Below, piece after piece: positions 1-10,690 of a DNA stretch of 64,000 nucleotides; the first letter of the stretch is position 1, and every line of letters starts with the position of its first letter. This stretch comes from Diploscapter coronatus (taxonomy: Eukaryota; Nematoda; Chromadorea; Rhabditida; Rhabditidae), in assembly GCA_964036155.1 (NCBI GenBank), contig OZ038422.1, forward strand, positions 56,257,201-56,321,200. Direction: 5' to 3'. Position numbers and translations under genes: made by a program. The notes beneath the pieces were generated by a model, which saw nothing but the letters and a program-made list of their open reading frames with translations, searched no databases and had not been told where the DNA came from.

Positions 1-153
1 AGCTAAGTGCGCAAACTGTTCGCTGGGTTTAGAAGCGCCCAGTTTTGCATATTAATCATGACTTTTCAGAGGCAAGTCGGAATTTCGAACGTAAATCTCA
101 AATTTAAAACAGCCATGACTCGGTCTGAGAGGGGACCCTAAATATCAGCCGAC

Positions 154-719
154 CTTTCCGTGATGGAGATGCCCTGCAATGGCGATGTTCCTCATGATGT
201 GTGGGCAGTCCATCAGATCAGCCAGGTACTCCTTGCTGTAGACTGTCTCTGGCAGATTGTGTTCCACTGACTGCAAGCAAACAATTCAATCATCCAAAAG
301 AGTGAATCTGAGAGCTCAACCTGGAACTTCCTCTGCGTGGTCGGTTTGATGATTGGCTCGGTGAGCGGCTGGGCGTCCTCTTCCTGCACAATCGTCTCCA
401 CATCTTTGCCGTACACCTGAAGAAAAAGAAAATACTTCAAGAAAAAGGAGGAAAATGTAACCTCGACGGCAGAAGCGTAGTATTTCTTGTCCTCGTGCAG
501 AACGATCTGATTCTGTGGGATCTCCTCTCCCTCGTCATCTTCCATGTGCTCCTGAACATTCCCTACCTTCCAATCAATCAATTCATTCAGACTCACATCC
601 TCATCTTCCTTCTCGTCATCAGAGCCGCCTCCGACCGGAATGTCGTCCTCATTTTCATCGTCCGAATCGATCTCCGGTCCTATGTAGTTGCCGAACTCGT
701 CGTACAGGTCAGAATCCAT
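154..719 (-). CDS. EFTUD2: EFTUD2 / Snu114 (U5 snRNP GTPase), 5' part only
   Basis: This is the N-terminal part of the 116 kDa U5 snRNP GTPase that drives spliceosome activation and disassembly in the nucleus. Three exons are visible on the minus strand: 719-462, 416-321 and 270-154. The protein begins [16 protein letters not shown], which is nearly the animal consensus, followed by an acidic region, the motif [16 protein letters not shown], the conserved [18 protein letters not shown], and the start of the GTP-binding domain at AGHLHHGK (P-loop). The last visible exon stops at the P-loop lysine, and the rest of the gene lies beyond the left edge. Introns are GT-AG. The start codon is the only sensible one because the first residues match the family. 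It is head-to-head with DHX34. Identification is secure; only about the first 160 residues are here. Confidence 0.95.
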
Positions 720-1114
720 TTTTCACGATGAATTACCGAAAAAAACAAATTTCACACCAAAAATGGGAAAAATAAAAGAAGTGATTCGAATCAAAATGGA
801 TGCACTCCCACTTGCGAAAATGTGTCAATTGAGCACGAAAGCAGTCGCTGTTTTTATTTGAAACTTCGATTTTTTCTTCTGTATTTTTCATGTTTTTTTT
901 CGTCGAAATTTTCTGCTCTTCAAATCTTCTGATGTTCCTGACCAACGTGAATCGAAATTCAGGCACTAGTTCCTCAAGAATTCCCTATTTTTCCACGAAC
1001 TTTCATCGTTTTTCAACATTCCATTTTCGAAAATTAAATTTCTACTCTGTCGATCTCTTTCTGGCATGTTGAACACACAGATATAGACCTTTTGCAGCTA
1101 GGCCCACTCCATGA
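720..1114. promoter_or_regulatory. Shared upstream region between EFTUD2 and DHX34
   Basis: These 395 bases separate two divergent start codons and hold no supported gene. They are AT-rich with T-runs on the plus strand. Both flanking products act in RNA processing (splicing and NMD), so a bidirectional promoter is a reasonable inference. I see no recognisable core element. An unrecognised short first exon of DHX34 could still lie here. Confidence 0.4.
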
Positions 1115-4100
1115 ATGTATCGACTCTCGCAGGAGGAATGGGATGAGAGTCGAGGCTCGCTGTTCAGGCACTTCCTGCCGACCGAGGCAAGTGGCAAACA
1201 GTCCAAGGAGGATGAGGAGCGAGCCAAGACGCAGAGACAGTTCATCAATTCCTACTTCAATCGGTTCATCAAGCAAGTCGTTTCAATTTCAAATTGATAC
1301 AAATTCAGTGATTTGAGTTTTTTATTCAGAAAAGTTTACGTTTTATGCAGGGAATTGTGAGAAGGATTCCGTATTCAGAGAAGTTGAAGTAAAAATAAGA
1401 TGTTAAATAGCTAAAAGTATCTCTTCATTTCACTTTCGGAAAATTAAAAAAAAAAAAATCTAACGACAAGTTGAATGCAAAGTCAGAATATCAATTGTGA
1501 GAGTATTTTATTATTTCTGATCAGAATGATAAGATTCATTCATTTTCTATGCTCTTTGAAAGAAAATAAAGCGGATTTTTAAATTCCGAGACGATTTTTT
1601 TTTTTGAAAATTGAATCACTGCGCACATTAGTTTCGTCGAAAAAATGAGTGTAAAAAAGACCTAGGCAGGGCTTAAGCCAAATTTTCGTCCTAGTTGAAA
1701 GTTTGCCTAGTCTAAATGTAGAGCTCCGTTACTGCTTTCAATCATTGATGTAGCTTTGTTGCAGGAGCGGTGGCGAGACTGATGACCACTTCGATCCGCG
1801 TCGAATAAAATGCGATGATTTGGACATTCCACAGGACTTGAGCAAGTCTTATTTCGTCATGTCGCAGAGGGAGCAGCAGGAAATTCCCCACTCACTTTCG
1901 CACGTGAGTTATTGTTCGAAGAAGACTTTCTTCAGCAACTTTATTTTCAGCTGCCAGCCTGGCTTGTCCGTCATTTCGAATACGCCATTCGACTGTCCTG
2001 CGATTTCTTCAACGAAATAAAATTCAAGAAAATACGAGATCTGAGGAAATCGCAGAGAGAACTGCCCATTGCTGAACGGAAGACAGAAATCGTCGATTTA
2101 CTCAAAGATGTAAGGATTATGGAATTAAACAAATGTTAAGAAAAGAAAACTGGTATTTTATCGTTAAAAAGAGCTGAATAATCTTTTCTCCCAAAGAATG
2201 GAGCATGTATAAACTTTCTTCACAAAGGGAAATAGCATATCTTGAATGAGGTTTTCCGTAGTAATTCTACTTCCAAAATACGGAAAATGTATAAAGCAGT
2301 TGAAATTTATCATTCAGAAACAATTATCCCACTTTTCGAATTAATTTTTGACACTCAGAAAGGAAGTCTACGCAGTAAGAAGAATGATAATTTCAGCACC
2401 AAGTTCTAATAGTCGCAGGAGACACCGGATGCGGCAAGTCCACACAAGTTCCCCAATATCTTCTGGAAGCAGGCTACTCGGGCATCGCCTGCACTCAGCC
2501 GAGACGAATTGCCTGCACTGCATTGGCCAGGAGAGTCGCTTACGAAACGCTCAATGTCTATGGAAATGAGGTCGCTTATCAGATTAGGTGAGCAGTTACA
2601 GCGACGGTCAAGAATTTGGACGCAAGCGAAATTCCTAAAATCGGCCACTCATCGAATTTATTTAAATGAAAGCGCTCTGAACTTACCATAAATTTGCTAC
2701 TTAACATGCTCGATAGGCTTGCCCAATGTTAATTGATTCGCGTCAGACAGACCTATGGAAGACCAGGTCAGAAAGATAGTGCGATCTGTCCCGTATATTT
2801 TCTGAGAGTAGCTCAAATGCTCCCTAGGTCTGGCGTCAAAACGGCTTGGCAAGCGTTGATATTAAAATTAGAGTCCTCCAGGCTGATATGTCAAATTGTG
2901 TTTCGGAATAGTTTTTGAACAGAAAGATGCACTGGGTTGTTAACTAAGACTTCTGCGAAAAAAATTTGCTGACTGAGAAAATATCGTAAAAATCTGCCAC
3001 CCAAAATGAACACATTTTCGTAAACGGAATATTGCCTGTGCGTGGTCGTGTGCCGGGATTTTGGTCTGATTTTTGGGAGAAAACGGTTTTATCGTCGATT
3101 TAGGAGAAACCTTTATGAAATTTTGGGTTTGAAAGGCACTTCCTTCCAAAATGTTTGGTTTCAAACTGCCAAGTTTCTGCCATAAATGTGTTGTTGCAAG
3201 GGGCGAAACTTGGAGACCATAATTAAAATCGTGTTTGCTTTCGCATTTGTTGTCCACACATTACTATTTTGATAATTTGAGAAAGAGCATTCGAAATGAA
3301 TGAATTTCGCGCCTTTAAAAATTCGTATTTTGCAGGTTCGAAACGACGAAATCGAAGCGAACAAAGATGTTGTTTCTGACTGAGGGATTGCTGCTGAGGC
3401 AGATGGAGAACGACTCCCTTCTGCAACAGTACAATGTAATTCGAATTTCTGAAATGCGTTAATTTCTTTCTCTAAAATCTAGGTGATAATATTGGATGAG
3501 GTGCACGAACGACACCTCTCATCGGATCTACTGATTGGTCTGCTGAGGGATCTAGTCGAAAAACGGCCAGGTACTTTATATTATTACACAACTTCTCATA
3601 CAAAATTATCCTTTCGCAGATCTGAAACTGATTCTTATGTCCGCCACGATCAACCTCACTCTGTTCAGCGACTATTTCCAAGGAGCTCCTGTTATTGAGG
3701 TACAAAACTGCCAAGCTCTTCATTATCTATGAGACAAACGTTTGCATATAAAGGTGGGATGCGCATATGTGAACGCGATGCATCGCACTGAAGGAAAATA
3801 AGAGCAGAGTTCAAAGACGCTGAGGCATATGGTTGAATCTCATGGGTACTTATTCCCTCTTCCCTTTGCAAACATTCATCTCGTGGATAATAGAGAGCAA
3901 AACTCAAGTATTTGGTTTTCAGGTTCCTGGACGACTGTACCCCATTCAACTTCAATATCATCCAATCAAGCAGTTCATCGCTGAGGCCGAGAAGAAGAAT
4001 CACAAAATCGATCCAGAACCATATTTGAGAATACTTGAGGTATGCATTTTTAGATTTAAGTGAGCTTACCTTTTACACTCAGCTATTAATTGCTTCTATG

Positions 4101-7100
4101 CATAGCATAAGCAAAAGAGATTTTTCCGAGTTTTGCGCTAGTACTCGTGCAAAGCCCTGGATTTTCTATCGTATTCATTATTAGAGCTGCATAAAGTTTT
4201 GTTCAGAAAATCGACAAGGAAACCCCTTCTAATCAGCGTGGAGATGTGCTGATTTTCCTGAATGGAGTGGCAGAAATCGAGACTGTCGCGCAGACTCTCA
4301 AGACTTATGCTGAGTTGACCAAGGGATGGATTATCCTGTTGCTGCACAGGTTTTGAATTATTTTGAATCATAGAACCAGGCTTGTGCAGTGTTCCGAAAA
4401 ACCCTAAAACTAATGAGAAAACATTATTCAAATTTGACCATTGTTCATATTTTAAAGCTTCGAATATGAATGTAAACTATTCCTTTCTATTTTTCATCAA
4501 TTATTAAGAGAGTTGGAGAAAATTTAGGATTTTTGAGCATTTAATGACTAAAAAAATTTTTAATTTTTAACACCGCCGTTCCCGTTCGAGAAAAAATCGA
4601 ATCTTTCACAATCCTACGTAGAGAACACAAACATTCTGTACTTTTCAGTACCCTGTCGGTGGACGAACAGGACAAAGTATTCGACATCGCCCCTCTCGGG
4701 AGTCGCAAGTGCATCCTCTCCACGAACATCGCCGAGACGTCTGTCACAATCGATGGAATCAGATTCGTTATCGATTCGGGAAAGGCAGGTCATTTCTTCC
4801 CGTTTCAATTTACTAAATGAGAAACTTCAGGTGAATCTGATCAAATACGAATCTGGAACGGGGACGCAGAAACTCACTGAGTTCTGGGTATCGAAAGCAT
4901 CGGCAAATCAGAGAAAAGGCAAGACGACCTATTGAAGTGGTTGAGATGATTTGTGAATTTCAGGCAGAGCTGGTCGAACTGGACCTGGAATCTGCTATCG
5001 ACTCTACTCGCAGGTGTAAACGATTTGATTTTCAAAAACTTCCCCCTTCTTTTCTTTGCTAACTTCTTGTTGATTAGATTATTGAGTCTCTGTAATTCTA
5101 TCTAAAGAGGATGATCAAATCACGAAACGTTTCAATCTCTCAAAAAGAATCTGGAAAAGCTTGATTTTTGGTGGCCCTCTTAAATTATAAAGTTGTACAA
5201 TTGATCATTTCAGGAGCAGTTCGACAAAATGGACGATTTCACGCCCTCGGAAATCCATCGTGTTTCTCTGCAGGACATGGCACTCCGAATGATCAGTCTC
5301 AATCTCGGATGTAAGAATGCGAGATAGCCTTTCTTTATATCTTTCCCTTTTAAGTGGATCCAAGAACATTTCCCTTCATCGAGAGACCAGCAGAGGATGC
5401 ATTGGATGAGGCACTGGAGAAATTGAAATTCCAGGTTCATCCTATCTTATTGGTTGGCTTCTTCTAAAAGCCGCATACCGGCGAAATTTTATCCATCAAT
5501 ACAATTGGTTAAGGATAAGGCTGCTAGAGAATGTCTCAGTCTCGAAATATTAAGCACATTTTGAAAATCTTTTCTAGGCAAATATTTCCCTAGCGGCTCC
5601 TATCCCTATCCTTATTCGAATTTGGAAGTATACGGCTTTACAAGTCTGCGACTTTGAGACTTTTACGAAAAGCTTGTAAGTTTTTTCACGAATTTTTGAA
5701 TTTCAGGGAGTTTTGTATTCGGATCGAGAGAATCAACTCACAGCGCTGGGTAACGCCGTCGCCAAATTGCCTATGGACGTCTCCATCGCAAAAGTGAACT
5801 TTTTTTGAATTCTGAAATCAATGCATAGCAAACTTCTGAAAAATGAGGAGAAGTGAAAATAATACCGGTAGACATGAAATTGAAGGCTAATTTGGAAAAG
5901 TAGTTGCGTCATAGCATCGTTTTGCATGCGAAATAACATGATGTCAGTTACGAGAAAAGATTCCTTCTCCATACTGTTTGGTATATACAATGTGCAACAC
6001 TTACTTTTCCAGGTTGCCAAATGAGAATGAGTTTCAAATGGATTGTTTCCGTTCAAAATGATCCATGAATTCAATCGATTCAAGGAGTTATGTTTTCTCA
6101 GATTAATGTTGAAATTCATTTGCTTTCTTCTGCCTATATCCCTCGTACGATGGCTATTGTCATTAATCGATTTGCAGATGTTGATCTACGGCTGTGTGGT
6201 CGACCAATTCGATGTGATGCTGACCGTGGCAGCCGGTCTGTCTGTGCAGAGTCCATTCACGAATCGCTCCTTCCGCGAGCCGGACACCGTCGAGAAGAGG
6301 GCTCCCCTTACCTCTCCCATGGGCGATCCGTTCACTCTCATCGCCCTTTTCAGGTTTCCGTTTCAATAGGTTGCTAAGAAAGTTCTGTCAGATGCAATAT
6401 TTTCTTCAGGTCTATTTCCCATTTATCAAAATTAGTTTCCGACACTAAATCATGTTTCTTCACAGCCAAATTGCTAGATGTAGGGCTGGAAAAATATTGA
6501 GACGAGGAGAGACAAAAAGACGAAAATGGGGAACAATACGCTCTTTCTTTCTTTTCGAGAGCAGAAGGAACACAGCGCAAGGCATGAAACAGCAAATCGC
6601 GTTGTTTCTGACCGTTAGTGAACATAAGAACATGAGTTTGTGCCCGATGAAACTTTTCATTCCTTCATCTACATGGCGAAACATATCCAAGCTAAGTTCA
6701 TCAAGTTCGCTCTTTATCTTAGGAAACTGGAGGAATTCAAAAAAAGAAATGCGACAAAACTTTCTTACTGTCAACCCATTTTCTTTACAATTTTAGAGTT
6801 TCAGAGAATGGGTTCTTCAAAAGGCGTATGGCGGAAAGGCGAAGAGATGGACGATTGAAAATGGCCTCGATGAACATAGACTGTACGAGATCAGCAAGCT
6901 GAGAATGCAGTACAGGCATGGCATTGCTTATTTTGCATCATTATCGCATAATATCTTTTCACATTTTTTACCTCCTAATGAAAAAATTTCAGGCAGATTT
7001 TGGAAGACAGTGGTTTCATCGAAAAACCAACAGCTGAAGAATTGGGTGAAGACGATTCGCGACAGAGGAGAATTGAGCAGGGAGAGAAGAGGAAGCTATT

Positions 7101-9644
7101 CGAGATGAAACGGGCTGCTAGGTGAGTGAAAATTAGAAAATAATTTTTTAATGAATGATGCAGAATGAAGACTTGTAAATTTCATCCACTCTTGTTCTTG
7201 TAACCAGGCTAGATTAGGGTAGGGATAGGTAGGTTCACTGATCAAAACAGTCTACTCAATAGGCTGATTGCTTGGAAAACATATATCATATCCTGCCCTT
7301 GTTATAATAGTGGATGAAGTTTACAAATGATGAACTGTACTTATGGATGAACGATGAACTTTACAAAAAGGCCTGCAATGATGCACTGATTTTAGGAATA
7401 AAGAAAAGTCGAGAAAGGTTTTGCGCGCCGAAAAACATTTCGATACCATTCTGGATGAACGAGTTGAGGAGGAAATTGGTTAGGAAGCTTGAATTTAGGA
7501 TTTGTATTCTCATTTTATAGAGGCCGAAACAGACATAATGAAGACAGACGTGAAGACAGTTGAATTCCTGCTGAGTCACAAGCAAAGGGATGTCGATGTG
7601 ATCAGAAGTAGCCATAAATTGAGGAGGAAAGAAGCTGAGGTTAGACTAATCAAAGATCAAAGGAACACTCCTAAAATTTTCAGCTCATTCGTTTGGTTAT
7701 TGCTTGTGGTCTATATCCGAATTACTCTCTCCTTGATCCAGCCAACAAATATCAGGTTATTTGCCGGAATCTTCAGTAAATTTACAAAAGATACTTTCCA
7801 GCAAGGCCAAGAAATCTACTCACATTCTCGCCTCAAGCCCTTCACACAAATCCATCCAAACTCGTCCCTCGTACAGTATCATTTGCGTAAGAAGAAAAGG
7901 ATATTCTTCAAGGAAAAAGTTAAATTTTCAGATACGTTGAATGCTCAAGAAGATTCACAGAATTACTCGAATTTCCACCAAATTCCCTTCTATGGAATGC
8001 TGCTGGAAACGACCAAACCTTACGTCTGCAATGTGATGCCTGTGCCTGCTCTCTACGTTCTCATCGTCGCTAAGAAGGTCGGAAATAGTTTTAATTTCAC
8101 TGAGATCCTATCTAATTTCTCAATTCAAGAAAGTAGGACTATTTTCTGAGAAACTCGATACCTTCAGGTGATTTGTGAGGACTGGAAGTTGGTCACTGTG
8201 GACGATTTCGTGGAGATTCAGTTCAAGAGCTCGAACGCCTGCAGAGAGATCATCGATTCCGTCATTCAGATCAAGAAGGAATTCAAAATCGGTATTCCAA
8301 TTTGACAAATTTACCAAACTCATAGGGGAAATTCTCACGTAGAAACTCACAGATATGGATGAAACTTACCAAGTAGGTTCTCGATGACGCTGATCCACGA
8401 TTCTAAAGTCAACAAGTGCCTAATTGCACTCGGGAATTTTCGCATTTCTATTTTGCTTGTAATTCGAGTTCTCTATGTGGAAGTTCTCCTTGTCAATCGA
8501 ATCGATTTTAGGTCTGACAAGTGCATTGGAGGGCGACAAGTTGGACATGCATCGACTGGCACGGACTGTCGATAAATTCTCCAGATATCTCACTGAGGAG
8601 GGAGTCGTCATCGGGTAAGAATCGAAATCTGTAAACTTGATCGAAAATCCCCTTTTTCAGCCTGAAAAGACTAGTGAGCCCTCCTCGCATTTTGGAAGAT
8701 GTCGGCTTCTTCACACCTGATGGGGAGGTGAAGATTGACGACGACAAGCAGGAGGAAGGAGCAGAAGAAGTGCAGGAGAGTGAGGCTGAGAGAGAAGAAA
8801 GACAAAGGCTGGAAGAGGAGGATCGGGCTGTCAGACAATTCTTGGTATGCAACTAGAAGTGTATCAAGTTGAATCAACCAGCATTATGAAATTTTTGAAA
8901 AATAGGATTCACGATGAGGGTTCCCACACAGAAATTCGCATCTGGTGATACCTCCAACATTGAGATTTTCGACGATGCTGATCACGATTAGGCACTTTTC
9001 GACATGATAAAGGCGGTCAGCGTCATCGAAAACCCTATTTTGGAAGCTTTATCAGATCTGCTGAGTTCTTATGTGGAGAATTTCCCTGTCAGTTCATAAC
9101 GTTTTTAGACTGCATAATTTCATTTGAGAGGAAACATAAACTTATGTTTAGTGACGCTCAAAAGTTTGGGGCAATGAATGATATTTAAGGAGCGTCATTT
9201 GCTCGCTTATTCTGAACCGATATGGATGAGACTTGTAGCATGTAAAGGCATATCGAAATATAGTAGTGTTCAAAGTTTCATCTATATTGGATCAACTTAC
9301 ATGGACAAATGCAACACTCAATATCACTGAGTGTCCCAAGATTTTGCGCACCTCTTTTATACCGTCCTCAGGAATATCAATGTGATTACATTTTCTTTCT
9401 ACCTACTTTTAAATTTCAGGGCAAGGACCCAATGTGTCCGATGACTCGTGAGATGGTCGAAGAAGAGGAGGAAATTGCAGAAAATAAGAAGAAGCCTGAA
9501 AAGAAGGAATCCTACTACGAAAGATTGCTGAAGGCACAGAAGGAGCGAGAAGAGAAGAGCAGGATGAACGATGAAGGACAGGAAGACACACCGACGAAGA
9601 GGCAGAAGGTGGAAGTGAAGGATGAAGTCTTGGAAGAAGAATAG
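1115..9644 (+). CDS. DHX34: DHX34-type DEAH-box RNA helicase (NMD factor)
   Basis: A spliced gene of about 28 exons encoding a DExH-box RNA helicase; DHX34 family members remodel the UPF1-SMG1 complex in nonsense-mediated decay. Motifs in order are GDTGCGKST (motif I, near 2425), the DHX34-type DEVHERH in place of DEAH (near 3495), LMSATIN (3637), [13 protein letters not shown] (4710), and [12 protein letters not shown] across the 4918/4964 junction. The HA2/OB-fold region follows ([24 protein letters not shown]), then [15 protein letters not shown] and LETTKPYV. These match human DHX34 block by block. The C-terminus (8511-9644) is acidic and coiled-coil-like and lacks the long vertebrate tail with its Cys/His cluster. 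Four introns need GC donors (1273, 4785, 4919, 6916). The start at 1115 is the first Met in frame; an upstream exon is possible. Confidence 0.92.
2741..2837. repeat. Small inverted-repeat element, AGACCTA family, copy 1
   Basis: Inside a DHX34 intron. The left end reads GTCAGACAGACCTATGG and the right end reads CCCTAGGTCTGGCGTC, its imperfect reverse complement. The right half (CCCGTATATTTT, then CAAATGCTC, then CTAGGTCTGG) is repeated almost exactly near 30393-30437 in the KCTD-like gene intron. No clear target-site duplication is seen. Confidence 0.55.
2995..3260 (+). repeat. Dispersed repeat R1, copy in DHX34 intron
   Basis: Roughly 260 bp of non-coding sequence recurring in diverged form in the window. 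Landmarks are the complement of GTGTTCATTTTGGGT at 3006, TTATCGTCGATTTAGG near 3090, the TTTGAAAGGCACTTCC block, and GTTGCAAGGGGCG near 3192. Related copies are at about 21975-22230 (reverse), 37490-37685 (forward) and at the inner ends of the inverted duplication near 46105-46440 and 49490-49770. No coding capacity is seen. Confidence 0.6.
7172..7328. repeat. Foldback element in DHX34 intron
   Basis: About 157 bp with complementary ends: TTGTAAATTTCATCCACTC at 7173 against GTGGATGAAGTTTACAAAT at 7310. No convincing target-site duplication is seen. The sequence just to the right repeats short direct motifs (GATGAAC, TTTACAAA). It is probably a non-autonomous inverted-repeat transposon. Confidence 0.5.
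9211..9296. repeat. Short foldback element in DHX34 intron
   Basis: An 86 bp imperfect palindrome. GATATGGATGAGACTT near 9219 pairs with AAGTTTCATCTATATTGG near 9274. A related single arm, ATATGGATGAAACTT, lies at about 8354 in another intron of the same gene. It is followed by the last DHX34 exon at 9420. Confidence 0.4.
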
Positions 9645-10235
9645 ATTGTTTTTGAGCAGAGCCGTAGAACGTTGTTCCTCGTTTTTTCTTGTTCATTTTT
9701 TCCAGAATTAAAAATTGCATTTCTGCCCAGGCTTGTTCAGCTCATAATGTGTACAGGTCCGTACTAACGGGTTTTATGTAGGTGATTTATTTGAAATTTT
9801 CAATAAATTTTTATTCTTCATTAGAATGAGCAGTTTATTTCAATTGCTTTTATAGCATGGTCTCTAAAGTGCCATATTTTCATGTTTTCAAACCCTTGTT
9901 TTCGAATTGCATTGAGCACTTTTCACTCTTCTCATGTTTCAAAAACAACTCACTCGCTGGACAACAAGAATATGTTTGGTCTTCACATTTCAGATATTTT
10001 CGAAAGTCTGCGTATTTTGTGTAACATGTCCCCTAGTCTTTTCCGCTTACTAGTCTCAGGACCACATTTGTGCAATTCTCCTGTCTACTTGCTTCTATCT
10101 TTCTTCTCTCTCTATATCCCTGCCTACGTCACACCCCCTGACCCTCGTCCTGTCACAGTGTGTATTCCTCGCCCCTCCCCTTTCGTTACTTTTCCTGTCT
10201 TGTGCCATTCTATTTCTTTCCTATCTTTTCGATTA

Positions 10236-10246
10236 TTGGCGCGAAA
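10236..10246 (+). promoter_or_regulatory. Candidate E2F site upstream of RNR large subunit
   Basis: TTGGCGCGAAA matches the E2F consensus TTTSGCGCGAAA apart from its first T. It sits about 450 bp upstream of the RNR start codon, followed by another GC-rich patch (AGCGCGCGAG). Ribonucleotide reductase genes are classic S-phase E2F targets, so the position makes biological sense. A single 11-mer match is weak evidence on its own. Confidence 0.4.
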
Positions 10247-10645
10247 GACAGCGCGCGAGAATTTGATGTTTGAATGGGCAAATGAGGGACCGTCTGTCTG
10301 TTTGTCTGTTCTGCTTCGTATCCCCTTATTGGGATTATCCTTCTGCTTACGTAGTAGCAGTTGCGAAATCGTTCGTTTAAAAATCCTGGCGTTCAAATTT
10401 GAATGGGGAATCCTTGAGTGGTTTTGTTTTCGTTTTTGGGCCATTTAGCTCCTTTCTCCTCTTACTATATTTTTCTTCCCTTAAAAATTTTCAAAACTCT
10501 ATTTTGTAAGAAGCTCCCTGTACTAAATTTTGTTTAAAATCATTTTTAAATAGTGTTTTTCTCTTATTTTTAAGGATTCTGGCTTCCATTCACTCTCATT
10601 TCAACTTTCTTTATCTTTTATTTTCGATTTTCTATCCATTTATTG

Positions 10646-10649
10646 CAGC
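10646..10649 (+). other. Probable trans-splice acceptor of RNR large subunit mRNA
   Basis: TTTATTGCAG|C lies 42 bases upstream of the ATG at 10691 with no upstream coding exon recognised. That is the usual position of a spliced-leader acceptor in nematodes. An outron or an ordinary 5' UTR intron cannot be told apart from sequence alone. Confidence 0.45.
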
Positions 10650-10690
10650 GCTCTGATCATTCGACTCTCGTTCCTTGTCTCTGGATAACA

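Larger units (their letters stand above)
9645..10690. other. DHX34 3' region and RNR large subunit promoter
   Basis: No gene is supported here. The DHX34 3' UTR is followed by AATAAA-type signals near 9801. A long pyrimidine-rich plus-strand stretch (about 9850-10450) stays open for 188 codons, but its composition is low complexity and matches no family I know. The segment ends in a probable trans-splice acceptor at 10648 just upstream of the next gene. Confidence 0.6.

Noticed and set aside
6452..6796. Open frames on both strands between 6450 and 6800
   Set aside because: Lie within a DHX34 intron; no domain and not needed for the helicase alignment.
7502..8149. Single 215-codon open frame in DHX34
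   Set aside because: It runs through three short introns. Family comparison shows real exons at 7521-7639, 7683-7754, 7801-7888 and 7931-8077 in differing frames.
9882..10448. 188-codon open frame upstream of the RNR gene
   Set aside because: Pyrimidine-rich low-complexity promoter sequence with Phe/Ser/Leu bias, no recognisable family, and it contains the candidate E2F site and GC-rich patch expected of a promoter.
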